Below, piece after piece: positions 27,318 to 37,839 of a stretch of 64,000 nt of DNA. The DNA comes from Bacteroides reticulotermitis JCM 10512 (GTDB taxonomy: Bacteria; Bacteroidota; Bacteroidia; Bacteroidales; Bacteroidaceae). Position numbers and translations under genes: made by a program. Within the stretch, counting starts at the first letter, position 1; every line of letters begins with the position of its first letter. The stretch is from positions 1-64,000 of the forward strand of contig NZ_BAIV01000024.1 in the NCBI RefSeq assembly GCF_000517545.1. The letters are read 5' to 3'. Below the pieces are notes generated by a model. It was not told the origin of the DNA, did not search any database, and saw nothing but the letters and a program-made list of their open reading frames with translations.

Positions 27318-28801
27318 TTAGTTTTCGACAAACGTATTGAGCGAATGCGGTTGCAATGTGGCGTTTAAATAGCGTTTACCCAGTTTGAGGGTTATTTCTT
27401 TGACTTCATGATTGAAGTTGCCGACTGTAATCACCTGCTTTTGTTGCGGAGTCATTACCACTAGAATCGGTGTTTTATCATTCTCGCCGGCTTTGTAAGA
27501 CACGATCTTCGAGTCGGGCAGGATGTAATGACTATAATGTTTTACCGCGTAATACTCCGGGGTGAATGTGGCGGTTCCGGCTTTGGAATCGACGTGAATC
27601 AGCGAGTTTTGCTTCCAACCCCATCCGCTGAAGCTCCGTCGGCCAGTATCGCATTCCAGAACGTGTACTCCTCACAGCCATTCCCTAAGTAATGGTTCAT
27701 CAGTTCAAAGGTATGTTCGGCCGCTTTCCAGTCGAAACTGCCCCATCCACATTCGCTTTCCGACTGCACATATTTATATTCCGGATATTTGGCGCGCAGC
27801 TTGGCTAATATCTGTCTGCCTTCCCACTGAAGACCGATGCCTTGAACGCTGGCACGCATCCGAGGATCCGAGAGCACCTGATCGATGAAGTCGAATCGGT
27901 TGGTATTGATGGTACCGAAGTACAAAGCCACTTCCGGATGGCGCTTCTTTAATGTCGGTTGTAGATACTCCGTGTGGAAACGGATGATACCCTCCGGTGT
28001 CCAGGCGCAACCGGGATAATTGGTGTAGCTCCAGGCTTCGTTCTGAAACATCACCATCGATACGGGGATTCCCTGTTCCTTATACGCGTCGACGAACTTG
28101 CAGAAATAGTCGGCATACGTTTGCAAATAGCGCGGGTCTTGTATCAAGTAATCGTTCACGGCGAGTTGTTGCGGAAACACCTTCGCATTCTTCTCCGTTT
28201 GATTCTCGAACAAGGCCACGTCCGACAAAGGAGCCATCTCATTCTGATTCCGGTCGCTGCGTACCGAGTAGTAGTGATTGATCTTCAACCAGGATGGGGG
28301 AGACCATGGAGAGGTCCAGAAAGTCATGTTCGGATTGTATTGCTGCGCCGCTTTGATGAAAGGAATTAGCGTCGTTTGGTCTCGTTTGATGTTGAAGTGC
28401 TTCAACTGGAAATCGCCCGATACCTCATCACAGCTGTACCAGTCGCGGGCGTAGTCGTTGGCATTCATCGAGAAGCGTCCCAGGGTGAATTTCAGATCTC
28501 CATCGGGAGCAAACAACTTTCGCAGAATCGATTCCTGTTCGTTTCGGGGAAGCATGTTGAGCGCGTCCCAACCCAATTCATTGAAGCACGTCCCCCATGC
28601 TTTGAATGTCGTTCCCTCTTCCGCTCCGTTGACTGTGAGTAGCGGCGTTTGTTCGGCATTTGTCTGCAATTTCACCTTGACCGATTGCCACACACGGCCT
28701 TCGGTACTGCTGATCCACTCGAAAGATTGGGCATGAACGCCTGCGGATAGTGCTACCACCAGTCCGCTTAGTAGTATGATTCTTTTTGTTACGTTTTTCA
28801 T
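27318..28801 (-). CDS. glycoside hydrolase family 30, one frameshift
   Basis: About 494 residues after repair; a secreted retaining beta-glycosidase (signal peptide M-K-N-V-T-K-R...S-A-G-V-H-A). The (beta/alpha)8 barrel carries the acid/base Glu in M-F-Q-N-E-A-W and the nucleophile Glu in Y-V-Q-S-E-S-E-C-G-W. The family segments A-W-G-T-C-F-N-E-L-G-W and T-F-W-T-S-P-W-S-P-P-S-W-L-K are also visible. A beta-sandwich follows the barrel and ends S-L-N-T-F-V-E-N. The frame is broken at 27619-27622, where a C/G run has lost one base (restored reading D-G-G-W-K-Q-N-S-L-I). GH30 covers glucosylceramidase, beta-1,6-glucanase and xylanase activities, and the substrate is not resolved. It starts 10 bp after the GH2 gene, so the two are one operon. 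Confidence 0.87.
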
Positions 28802-28811
28802 GTCTTTACGC

Positions 28812-31282
28812 TTATTGATGTGTTTTAATTGAAATCGTTGCTTCCGGTAAACCCTTCGCCGACACGGTGAGCGAGATCACACCTGTTTCTGTGTCCGGCT
28901 GAACGATCGCGATTGCTTTTCCGCGGAACACTTTCGGTTGCAGCTGCGAAAACTTGCCATGTCGTCGGCACTCGCGTTACCGGCAGCAAGCACGCGGCCC
29001 GCTCCACTCTGTTTAATCTCCACAGGCAGGGAGCAGTCGGGAACCACATTCCCTTCGGCATCCACAACCTCGATCTGTACAAAAGAGAGGTCGTTTTTAT
29101 CGGCCCGTATTTCCGAACGGTCGGCAGTCAGGCGGACGCTTGCCGGGCTACCCGCTGTGCGAAGTTCGGCTGAGGCTGTTTCTTTCTTCCCTTTCACGTT
29201 AACCGCTTTGAGCAGTCCCGGTTCGTAGCCGACCTCGAATGAAGCCGTGTAAGAGTCCGCAGACGTTGCCTTTTCACCTATCAGCCGGTTGTTCAGGTAC
29301 AATCTTACCTTCGGAGAACGGCTATACACATGTACCGTCATTGTTTGGCCTTCCATCCCTTGCCAGTTCCAGCTTAGTAGTTCGTTTTTCCATCCCCAGT
29401 AGTTGATGTCTTCCTTTTTCCCTTCGGCCACAGGAGGTTGAACCGCCAGTGAAATATCCCGTCGATTCCAAAGAATGTCGCGATAATACGACTGGGGCTT
29501 TTTATCTCCGCAGAAGTCAATATCCCCGCACCAGGCATTGTACCAGGGCCATCCCATGAATTGCGGACTGCGTTCTCCCGGAGCGAGTTCGAGCGTATGG
29601 GCGAGCCCTGCTTCTCCGAGGTAGTCGACTGCCGTCCACACAAAATCACCTATTAAATAAGGATGCTTGTCAATCAGGTTCCAGTTCTGAGCAGCCTCTT
29701 TGGGCACGGATTCGCTGCCGTACATCACCCGTTCGGGGAATCCGGCATGATCTTCCTCGTACTTCGTCCATTGATAATTGTAACCCGCAACGTCCAAATG
29801 GCGGAAAGCTCTTTCCGAATCCTTCTCCCAAGTGAACTGCCGCCTGTCCCAGAAAGCGTTGACTCCGGCGGTTGTGAAGCGTGTGGTGTCGTATTGCTCG
29901 ATGGTGGCGATCAGCTTTTTGGCTATATCCACTCCGGTGGGGTCGTCGGCACGCTCGGCTATCTCATTGCCGATGCTCCATAGGATGATGGACGGATGGT
30001 TTCTGTCCCGGCGAACCATCGTAGCCATGTCGTGTTCACTCCACTCATCGAAGTATTGGTGATAGTCCTGCGGTCGTTTCGCTTGTTGCCATTGGTCGAA
30101 CACCTCGTCGATCACGAGCAGTCCGAGGCGGTCGCATGCTTGCAGGAAATATTCCGAAGGCAGGTTGTGCGCGCATCTGACGGCATTGAATCCATTGGCT
30201 TTCATCAGTTCCACTTTGCGTTCTTCGGCTCGGTCGATGGCTACGGCACCCAGCAGACCGTTGTCGTGGTGCAGACATCCGCCTTTAAGCTTCAGCGGTT
30301 TCCCATTGAGCAAGAATCCTTCGCGGGCATTGAACTCGATCGTCCGTATGCCGAAAGGGATTGCGATCTCATCCCGTTCTTGCGTGTTCGTTTCCCCACC
30401 GTCTGTCGATACGGATAGGTAAGCGGTGTATAAGTTGGGCGTATCTACCGACCACAACATCGGCTTGGGTACATCGAGCGCGAATGAAAGCGGCTGCGAA
30501 CTGTCCTTCTGAACGGCGACTTCTTTGATTGTTGAGCAGACCTCGGCTCTTGTGGGCGAGAGGATTCGTATATGCAGCTTGCCACTCTTCTCTTTGAGAG
30601 CGGAATTGTGTACGAGGGTGTGTATGTTCACGATGGCTTTCTTGCCTTCCAACTTAGAGGCGTCTATGAATGTGTCCCATTCGTCGAGATGCACCTTAGC
30701 GGTTTTAATGAGCCACACGTGCCGATAAATGCCCGAGCCGGCGTACCAACGGCTGTTCAACCCTTCGTTGATCACTTTAACGGCCACGGTGTTTGGCGTG
30801 CCGGGAGCCTTGCAAAAGGGCGTGATGTTGATGCGAAACGGCATGTAGCCATACGGGGTGAAGCAAACCTTTTGTCCGTTGATCCACACTTCGGACTGAT
30901 TATATGCTCCTTCAAAATAGAGCGACAGGTTTTTATCGGCATCTTCCGGAAGGAGAGTGAACTCTTTCCGATACCATCCTTCGCCACCTACGGTTTGTCC
31001 CGTGTCGGCGCCACCGATACTTAAACGTGAGAAGGGACCGAGGGTGATTCCTTCACGTTGTACCGGTACAGCTTCCACACTCCAATCGTGCGGTAGGTCG
31101 ATCACTTTCCATTGGGAATCGTTAAAGGCGGGTTGTTCGGCGTTTGCCATACACCCGCGATGGAATTTCCAGTTGGCGTTCATGTTTACTTTGCGCTCCG
31201 AAGCAAATCCGACGGTCGCGATACTTAGCATGAAAAAAGAGAGAATCCATGCGCTACCTGAGAACATTGAATGTTTATTCAT
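28812..31282 (-). CDS. glycoside hydrolase family 2 (beta-galactosidase-like), one frameshift
   Basis: About 823 residues after repair; an exported GH2 enzyme with signal segment W-I-L-S-F-F-M-L-S-I-A. Domains: sugar-binding jelly roll about 30-210, immunoglobulin-like domain about 215-320, and catalytic barrel about 325-600. The acid/base Glu is in I-L-W-S-I-G-N-E-I-A and the nucleophile Glu is in M-Y-G-S-E-S. C-terminal beta domains of the DUF4982 and Ig type follow. The frame is lost at about 28945 near the end. One added base restores L-Q-P-K-V-F-R-G-K-A and runs to TAA at 28812-28814. The upstream in-frame start at 31300 is TTG, so ATG at 31282 is preferred. It is controlled by a -7 box at 31314 and probably by the adjacent hybrid two-component regulator. 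Confidence 0.87.
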
Positions 31283-31313
31283 AGCTTTCGAATTATTCAA
31301 TTAGTAATACAGG

Positions 31314-31321
31314 CAAAGATA
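31314..31321 (-). promoter_or_regulatory. -7 box TATCTTTG for the GH2-GH30 operon
   Basis: TAnnTTTG match on the minus strand 32 bp before the GH2 start. Confidence 0.5.
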
Positions 31322-31431
31322 GGGTGGAAGAGGGGCGTTTGCTGAACAACCATGTAACAAAAGCCTGCAATAAATGTATCAAAACACCGATGCAAGAGTC
31401 TTAAACTTGATAGTGGTACTTCCACCGGGTT

Positions 31432-34400
31432 TTATCCTTTATATTGCGTGGGCAGTACGCCGAACATCTCTTTGAAACATTTGCTGAAATAACTTGGAGT
31501 GGCGAAGCCAACCCTTTCGGAAATTTCAACAATAGACAGTTCGCTGTTTCTTATCAGTCGTGCCGCTTTCTTTAAACGGATGCTTCGGATGAACTCGGTC
31601 GGTTTCTGTCCCGTAATCGATTGAAGTTTGCGGTAGAGGTTCATCCGGCTCATACACATATCGTCGCTGAAAAGCTCCACACTGTAGTCGCTATTATCCA
31701 GATTCTTCTCCACCAGCGCCACCGCTTTCCGCAGAAACTCTTCGTCCACCTTAGACGATGTGAGGTCTTCCGAACGCACTTCAATCTCGGACAGGAATAT
31801 CTGCTTGCGTTTCTGTTGCAATGCCAGCAAGTGGTGGATGCGGTTGTTCAGTATATCCATGTTGAAAGGTTTGGTGAGGTAGCAATCGGCTCCTGCCTGA
31901 TAACCTTCCAGTGTGCTTTCGTCGCCTGTGCGGGCTGTGAGTAGGATAACGAAGAGATGTGAGGTCTTTACGTTTTGTTTCAAGCGCTGACAGAGTTCGA
32001 AGCCCGTCATTCCCGGCATCATCACATCACTCACCACGATGTCCACCTCTTTTTCGAGAGCGATCGTTTCCGCCTCTTCACCGTTGGACGCTTCCCATAC
32101 GTTGTACGCCTGCGAGAGTTGTTGGTACATGAACTGCCGGAACTCGCTATTGTCTTCTACGAGCAGAATCGTTCTCCGGCTTCCCGTTTCGAGCGAAGGC
32201 GCTTTCCCGGCCAACTCCTCGCTTTCCGGCAATAACTGAGGTGCTGCCAACTTGGTGGGAAGGTAAACCCGGAATTCACTACCCTCGTTCAATTGACTAT
32301 CTACCTCTATGAATCCTTGGTGCAGATTGATGTATGTTTTCACAAGATGCAAGCCTATGCCACTTCCGGTTGTTTCCTGTCGCCCGTCATGCGCGCTCAT
32401 TTGGTAGTAGCGGTCGAATATGTGTGGAAGATCTATCGGATCGATTCCTTTTCCCGTATCCCGAATACCTATATATATATAAGGTATATCGTTTATGGTA
32501 ACGTTCTCCATCGACACCTCAATGCAACCACCGGCATCGGTAAACTTGAAAGCGTTGTTTAGCAGGTTGTAGAGTACGCGGTGCACCTTCTCCCGATCGA
32601 AGTACATATAAAGCGGTGCTTCGGGTGGCGAGACTGAGAACCGAATCTCCCGGTTGGCGGCATAAGGCTGAAACGCTTCGCAGGTGGAGGAGACGAACTC
32701 GTGGATATCTCCGTTCATCAGGTGTAGCTTTTCGCCTTTCATCTCCAGCTTGCGGAAGTCCAGTAGCTGGTTGACCAACTGCAAAAGTTCTTGGGCGTTG
32801 TGGTAAATGCCGGATAACTGTTGTTTCAATCGGCTGTCCTGAATGCTCGGGAGCAGACTGTTTAAGGGCGTGATAATCAGTGTCAGGGGCGTGCGAAGCT
32901 CATGACTGATGTTGGTAAAGAAGCGGAACTTCATTTGAGTCAACTGCTCTTCCAACTGCGCATGCTGCTTGCGGTGCAGACGCTTGAAGTAGAACCGGAG
33001 CGATCCGCCCACCATCAACGTAGCCAATACTATATATAAGGTATAGGCCCACCAAGTTTCGTACCACGCCGGCAGCCGGTTGATGTGCAGACAAGATACC
33101 GGTTGCGCCCAACAGCCGTGAATGTCGGTCGCTTTGATTTCCAGCGTGTAGTTGCCTTTCGGGAGCTTGGTAAAGTACGCGATATTGATGCCCGGCGGAA
33201 GATAATTCCAATTCGTGTCCCATCCGCTGAGCCGGTATGCATAGCAGATCTGTTTGGCGTGCAAGTGCTCCAGTGTGGAGAATGCCACTTCGATGTTGGT
33301 GCTGTAAGGAGATAGCTCCAGTTGGTGCGTGTCCATACCGGTGAGACTCGTTTCCCCGTCGATCTTTACCGAAGAGACAACCGGAATAACATGGTCGGGA
33401 GACTGATCCAATTCAACCGAGGGCGTAACTTGACAAAACGCACCGATCCCTCCCAGGCAGATTGTTCCGTCAGCTTCCGGATGGATGGAAAGGAAATAGT
33501 CTACCTGAATGAATCGGTCGGAGTTATAGAGCAACCTGAACGACTGATTCTTCGGATTATACTCCTTTACATACTGATCGGCCAACACCCAGATATGCCC
33601 CAGATGGTCGACGGACATCGCTTTAACTGCGTCACCGTTGGCATTGGACGCACTGCCTTCTTGCGTCAACTCTCCCGTTTGCGGGTGATAGCTGTATACT
33701 TTGCCTTCGAGCGTTCCCACCCAGAGCCTGCCATCCGGAGCAAGAATTGCCGATGAGTAGTTTTCTCCTTTACAGATAACGTTCATGCGCCCGTTGGGTG
33801 TGATGTGTAAAAGCTCACTGCCTTCCGTAATGCAGTAGATATGCTTGTCTGGTGTGAGCACGATCTCTTTCACGGGCGCGGTGGTGGAGTAGACCTTCGT
33901 GATCTTATCCGTAGAAACCTCCTGGCAATAAATGGCGTTTTCGGTTCCGATCCATAGGTTCCCAAGTTGGTCTTCTCGCAATACCTGAATCTGTCGGGTT
34001 GCTGGCAGAGAAATCTCTTTCACCAGTTGCATACGCATGCCTTCGTGTTGTAGATGCAGTATGCGAGCGTTGTTGCACGCTGCCCATATGCCCGGTTGCG
34101 TGCGACAAGGTTCGATGCATTTCGTGACATAGCTATTCCCCGTTACGTTGGGGAAGTCCGAGGCAAAGGTCAGTTGTTCGGAAGCGGGGTGATACAGCGA
34201 TAATCCCGTCCGTCCCTGCCATATCCAGTAATAGTCTTTCTCCTGAATCGTTCGGTCGGCCATGACCGGATAGCCCGTACTTGAAGACATAGCCGATACG
34301 GGATAGCGTTTGATCTTATTCGAATCGAACGAAAGAATGAAAGAGTGTGGCGAGTAGGCGGGTACCCATAGGTTGCCCGTGCGGTCGGCAAGCAGTCGGT

Positions 34401-35343
34401 CTAATATCTTCTTGTTTTGCGGAAGGAACGAGGCTGTGGAGATGCGTTGCAGTTTGTTGTTTTCGATTCGATATGCGTAGAGATCGTCCATAGCCGACAC
34501 CCAGAGGATGTTTTGCCGAGGGTCTTTCAGAACGCTTAATAGCTGAGTCGTATGAGAACTTTGCGCGGTTGCTTCCAGCGTGGCGGGTTGGAGTTCGCAA
34601 ACGGCATCCTTCGACAGGTCCGACGTGCCCGGAATGAAACGTACGACTCCCTTGCCCCAGGTTGCCACCCAGTAACAATTGTTCGCTACATCTTCAACCA
34701 TCTGAGTCGGAGAAGCGTCACACGGCCATTGGCAAGGTGAGAAGTGCTCCGTTGCCGGGTCGTAATGCAGTAAACCACCTCCCCATTGCATGACCCAAAG
34801 CGTATGCCGACTGTCTTCATAGAAGTCGGTTACCGTGAATCGGCCTTGATTCCATACGGACGGATGAATGTCCAATAAACGTCCCGCAGGGGAATAATGG
34901 TAGATCATACCTTCGGATGCTACCCAAGTTGTCCCGTCGTGAACGGACAAAGCGGCATCGATTCGCTGCTTTCCGAGTTTCCGATCTGTGATCTCCGTTA
35001 TCTGATAGTTGGCTTTATCCAGCTTGTACAATCCGCGATCGGTTCCGAACCATATCTGATTGTTCTTATCTTCCGTTATGCAGGTTATGTCGTTGCTCGT
35101 TAGTAAATGCGGCGTATGCAAATCCGAACGGAAAACATCGATCTGATAACCATTGTCACGGCATAAACCACCTCCTTCTGTTCCGTACCACATATAGCCT
35201 TCACGGTCTTGAAACATACGGTGGATGTGGGCTACCGGCAACAGTTTCTGGGTCGGAAGTTCGGTCATGACTATCTGCTGCGCCGCAATGGACAGCGTAG
35301 TCAAGAAACTAATGATAAGGATTATACAGCGTTTTGGGTACAT
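31432..35343 (-). CDS. hybrid two-component system regulator (one-protein HTCS)
   Basis: A 1303-residue membrane sensor-regulator. After a signal segment (M-Y-P-K-R-C-I-I-L-I-I-S-F-L-T-T-L-S) come two-component beta-propeller repeats (about 25-650; recurring L-W-V/I-G-T units), a Y-Y-Y domain (about 680-755) and one membrane helix near 765-790. A histidine kinase core with F-F-T-N-I-S-H-E-L-R-T-P and G-S-G-I-G-L-H-L-V-K follows. A receiver domain has its acceptor Asp in V-V-S-D-V-M-M-P-G, and a C-terminal AraC-type DNA-binding domain closes the protein. Such proteins bind periplasmic oligosaccharides and switch on adjacent carbohydrate-use genes, here GH2 and GH30. ATG at 35343 follows a -7 box at 35386. 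Confidence 0.95.
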   Translation of the reverse strand: MYPKRCIILIISFLTTLSIAAQQIVMTELPTQKLLPVAHIHRMFQDREGYMWYGTEGGGLCRDNGYQIDVFRSDLHTPHLLTSNDITCITEDKNNQIWFGTDRGLYKLDKANYQITEITDRKLGKQRIDAALSVHDGTTWVASEGMIYHYSPAGRLLDIHPSVWNQGRFTVTDFYEDSRHTLWVMQWGGGLLHYDPATEHFSPCQWPCDASPTQMVEDVANNCYWVATWGKGVVRFIPGTSDLSKDAVCELQPATLEATAQSSHTTQLLSVLKDPRQNILWVSAMDDLYAYRIENNKLQRISTASFLPQNKKILDRLLADRTGNLWVPAYSPHSFILSFDSNKIKRYPVSAMSSSTGYPVMADRTIQEKDYYWIWQGRTGLSLYHPASEQLTFASDFPNVTGNSYVTKCIEPCRTQPGIWAACNNARILHLQHEGMRMQLVKEISLPATRQIQVLREDQLGNLWIGTENAIYCQEVSTDKITKVYSTTAPVKEIVLTPDKHIYCITEGSELLHITPNGRMNVICKGENYSSAILAPDGRLWVGTLEGKVYSYHPQTGELTQEGSASNANGDAVKAMSVDHLGHIWVLADQYVKEYNPKNQSFRLLYNSDRFIQVDYFLSIHPEADGTICLGGIGAFCQVTPSVELDQSPDHVIPVVSSVKIDGETSLTGMDTHQLELSPYSTNIEVAFSTLEHLHAKQICYAYRLSGWDTNWNYLPPGINIAYFTKLPKGNYTLEIKATDIHGCWAQPVSCLHINRLPAWYETWWAYTLYIVLATLMVGGSLRFYFKRLHRKQHAQLEEQLTQMKFRFFTNISHELRTPLTLIITPLNSLLPSIQDSRLKQQLSGIYHNAQELLQLVNQLLDFRKLEMKGEKLHLMNGDIHEFVSSTCEAFQPYAANREIRFSVSPPEAPLYMYFDREKVHRVLYNLLNNAFKFTDAGGCIEVSMENVTINDIPYIYIGIRDTGKGIDPIDLPHIFDRYYQMSAHDGRQETTGSGIGLHLVKTYINLHQGFIEVDSQLNEGSEFRVYLPTKLAAPQLLPESEELAGKAPSLETGSRRTILLVEDNSEFRQFMYQQLSQAYNVWEASNGEEAETIALEKEVDIVVSDVMMPGMTGFELCQRLKQNVKTSHLFVILLTARTGDESTLEGYQAGADCYLTKPFNMDILNNRIHHLLALQQKRKQIFLSEIEVRSEDLTSSKVDEEFLRKAVALVEKNLDNSDYSVELFSDDMCMSRMNLYRKLQSITGQKPTEFIRSIRLKKAARLIRNSELSIVEISERVGFATPSYFSKCFKEMFGVLPTQYKG

Positions 35344-35385
35344 GCTTTTTGTCTTACTATCGAGCATTTGGTAATGATCGTTTAG

Positions 35386-35393
35386 CAAAGATA
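35386..35393 (-). promoter_or_regulatory. -7 box TATCTTTG for the HTCS gene
   Basis: TAnnTTTG match on the minus strand 43 bp before the ATG at 35343. Confidence 0.5.
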
Positions 35394-35496
35394 CCTTTTT
35401 TTATTCAAGCTGCGATTGCTTGCCTGAAACTACATCCTTTTGGAACATTTTTGTGGCAGTATGATGCCCGCATCGTGGATCGGGATAAAGACTACC

Positions 35497-36264
35497 TTAT
35501 TGCAGCGCACGTATGCGGACGTCGATATTCGGGGTATCTTTCAGCCCTGTTTTTACTTTGTCGATCTCTGTATTTCCGTAATGGTAAGGATATAAAATAG
35601 ATGGGCGAACCACTTTGGCTGCTTTTATGGCTTGTTCCGGCGTCATGGTATAAGGCTGGTTAACCGGCAAGAAAGCGATATCGATATGCTTGATCTGTTT
35701 CATCTCGGGAATATCCTCCGTATCTCCGGCAATGTAAATGCGGGTTCCGCCTAAGGTCAGAATGTATCCGTTGTCTCGCTCTTTGGGGTGAAACTGTTCC
35801 CGGCCGGGAGTTGTGTTATAGGCAGGCACTGCTTCCAGTTTAAACTCCGCTTCCAATTGGAGCACATCGCCATTCTTCATTGCTTTTCCTTTCTTGAGTG
35901 CTTTTTGGCAGTTGGGATTGGCTATTATCTGCGTGCGCGCTGCTGTAATGGCGGCAATAGCTTTTGTGTCGAAATGGTCCTGATGCTCATGGGTAATCAG
36001 GATGTAGTCGGCTTTCGGCTGTTGGGTATAGTCGGCATAGTCAGATACCGGATCGATGAAAATGGTTTTACCCGCATATTCTATCAATAGGCTGGCATGT
36101 TTGAAGAAGGTAATCTTCAGGCTCTTTCCGTTCTTGGCCGAAAATGAATCGCTCTCGAAATTCGGGCTTGCTACGGATGTATCAGCTGCTTTAACAAAAG
36201 AACGGGCGTATGAGAAGTTGTACGAAAAGCATAGTACAAATGCGATGAATAGGATCTTTTTCAT
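35497..36264 (-). CDS. exported MBL-fold metal-dependent hydrolase (UlaG-like)
   Basis: A 255-residue metallo-beta-lactamase-fold protein. The zinc motif T-H-E-H-Q-D-H-F-D is at about residues 89-97, a later ligand is in Y-I-A-G-D-T-E, and the last His is in Y-P-Y-H-Y-G-N. The pattern with K-H-A-S-L-L-I-E-Y near the start matches the UlaG/YtnP-like branch, which is not beta-lactamase. A signal peptide (M-K-K-I-L-F-I-A-F-V-L-C-F-S) implies periplasmic location. ATG at 36264 has a -7 box at 36289-36296. It is a separate unit from the HTCS gene downstream. The substrate is unknown. Confidence 0.85.
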   Translation of the reverse strand: MKKILFIAFVLCFSYNFSYARSFVKAADTSVASPNFESDSFSAKNGKSLKITFFKHASLLIEYAGKTIFIDPVSDYADYTQQPKADYILITHEHQDHFDTKAIAAITAARTQIIANPNCQKALKKGKAMKNGDVLQLEAEFKLEAVPAYNTTPGREQFHPKERDNGYILTLGGTRIYIAGDTEDIPEMKQIKHIDIAFLPVNQPYTMTPEQAIKAAKVVRPSILYPYHYGNTEIDKVKTGLKDTPNIDVRIRALQ

Positions 36265-36288
36265 GTCTATACGGGATTTAGTTCCCCA

Positions 36289-36296
36289 CAAAGATA
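36289..36296 (-). promoter_or_regulatory. -7 box TATCTTTG for the MBL hydrolase gene
   Basis: TAnnTTTG match on the minus strand, 25 bp before the ATG at 36264. Confidence 0.45.
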
Positions 36297-36376
36297 AAAG
36301 AAGTCTGGTTCTTTCGAATTAATATTCAACTGATTCTGTGCGATATTAACTTTCTTTTTGTGTAAAAGGTCGTGAA

Positions 36377-36405
36377 AAAAGGCATCGATTTACTCGATGC
36401 CTTTT
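36377..36405 (-). terminator. terminator after the sulfhydrylase gene
   Basis: A perfect 12-bp stem AAAAGGCATCGA (36377-36388) / TCGATGCCTTTT (36394-36405) with a 5-base loop. It lies 27 bp beyond the stop codon at 36432 and is flanked by A/T runs. Confidence 0.85.
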
Positions 36406-36431
36406 CTCTATCTTATTTTAAAACGTCTGTT

Positions 36432-37712
36432 CTATGCGTTCAATGCCTGTTCGATATCCGCTATCAGGTCATCCGCATTTTCAATACCTACGGACATACG
36501 GATCAGATCCGGACGTACGCCGGCTTCGAGCAGTTGTTCGTCCGACATCTGGCGGTGTGTGTGGCTGGCTGGGTGAAGCACACAACTACGTGCATCCGCT
36601 ACATGCGTCACGATGGCGATGATTTCCAAAGCATCCATAAACTTGATGGAAACATCACGTCCGCCTTTCAACCCGAAAGATATAACGCCGCAAGAACCAT
36701 TCGGCATATACTTCTGTGCAAGCGCATAATATTTATTATCCGGCAGTCCGCAATAGTTCACCCAAGCTACTTTTTCATTCTTCAACAGATATTCGGCAAT
36801 TTGCTGTGCGTTGCGACAGTGTTGAGGCATCCGTAAATGCAAAGTCTCGAGTCCGAGATTCAGTAAGAACGAATTCTGAGGGCTCGGGATGCTACCTAAG
36901 TCGCGCATCAGTTGGGCAGTGGCTTTGGTGATATACGCACCTTTACCGAACGCTTTGGTATACGTCAGTCCGTGATAAGATTCGTCGGGTGTACAGAGAC
37001 CGGGGTATTTGTCGGCATACGCATCCCAATCGAAGTTACCGCTGTCCACAATGCAACCTCCTACACTCGTGGCGTGGCCATCCATATATTTAGTGGTAGA
37101 GTGAACTACAATGTCCGCTCCCCATTCAAAAGGGCGGCAGTTGATCGGTGTCGGGAATGTGTTATCTAGAATTAAAGGTACTCCATGGCTGTGAGCAACG
37201 CGGGCAAACTTTTCAATATCCAACACTTCGAGCGAAGGGTTCGAGATGGTTTCGCCGAACAATGCTTTCGTATTGGGACGGAAAGCTGCGGACAGTTCCT
37301 CTTCACTGGCATCGGGGCTGACAAAGGTTACTTCGATACCGAGCTTCTTCATGGTTACGCCAAACAGGTTGAACGTTCCGCCATAAATTGCCGATGAACA
37401 AACAAAGTGATCGCCTGCCTGACAAATATTAAAGATCGCGTAGAAGTTAGCCGCTTGTCCGCTGGATGTCAGCATGGCGGCAACACCTCCTTCGAGTGCG
37501 GCTATCTTAGCGGCCACAGCATCATTGGTCGGGTTTTGAAGACGTGTGTAAAAGTAACCGCTATCTTCCAGATCGAAGAGTCGGGCCATCTGTTCGCTTG
37601 TGTCGTATTTAAAGGTTGTACTTTGATAGATTGGAAGAACGCGAGGTTCACCTTTTTTGGGAGTCCACCCGGCTTGTACACACAAAGTTTCAGGCTTGAG
37701 TTGTTTTGCCAT
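36432..37712 (-). CDS. metY: O-acetylhomoserine sulfhydrylase (Cys/Met PLP family)
   Basis: A 426-residue PLP enzyme that makes homocysteine from O-acetylhomoserine and sulfide in methionine synthesis. Visible are Y-x-R-L-Q-N-P-T-N, S-S-G-Q-A-A, and E-T-I-S-N-P-S. The PLP region reads L-I-L-D-N-T-F-P-T-P, with the Schiff-base lysine in V-H-S-T-T-K-Y-M-D-G-H. Length matches MetY-type enzymes rather than the shorter cystathionine synthases/lyases. The start at 37712 gives the family N-terminus M-A-K-Q-L-K-P-E-T and sits 50 bp after a -7 box (37763-37770). Transcription is divergent from the amidase gene. Confidence 0.92.
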   Translation of the reverse strand: MAKQLKPETLCVQAGWTPKKGEPRVLPIYQSTTFKYDTSEQMARLFDLEDSGYFYTRLQNPTNDAVAAKIAALEGGVAAMLTSSGQAANFYAIFNICQAGDHFVCSSAIYGGTFNLFGVTMKKLGIEVTFVSPDASEEELSAAFRPNTKALFGETISNPSLEVLDIEKFARVAHSHGVPLILDNTFPTPINCRPFEWGADIVVHSTTKYMDGHATSVGGCIVDSGNFDWDAYADKYPGLCTPDESYHGLTYTKAFGKGAYITKATAQLMRDLGSIPSPQNSFLLNLGLETLHLRMPQHCRNAQQIAEYLLKNEKVAWVNYCGLPDNKYYALAQKYMPNGSCGVISFGLKGGRDVSIKFMDALEIIAIVTHVADARSCVLHPASHTHRQMSDEQLLEAGVRPDLIRMSVGIENADDLIADIEQALNA

Positions 37713-37762
37713 AATACTATTGAGATTTATATGATTAATTGTCAAAAAAAGCTTTAATGGCG

Positions 37763-37770
37763 CAAAAGTA
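37763..37770 (-). promoter_or_regulatory. -7 box TACTTTTG for the sulfhydrylase gene
   Basis: TAnnTTTG match on the minus strand about 50 bp before the ATG at 37712, 12 bp from the divergent amidase promoter box. Confidence 0.5.
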
Positions 37771-37782
37771 GGAAAAAAAATG

Positions 37783-37790
37783 TATTTTTG
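37783..37790 (+). promoter_or_regulatory. -7 box TATTTTTG for the amidase gene
   Basis: TAnnTTTG match 49 bp before the ATG at 37840. Confidence 0.45.
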
Positions 37791-37839
37791 TCACCTTTAT
37801 AATTGAAATGATCTTGATAAAGCGACATAAGGTGACTAT

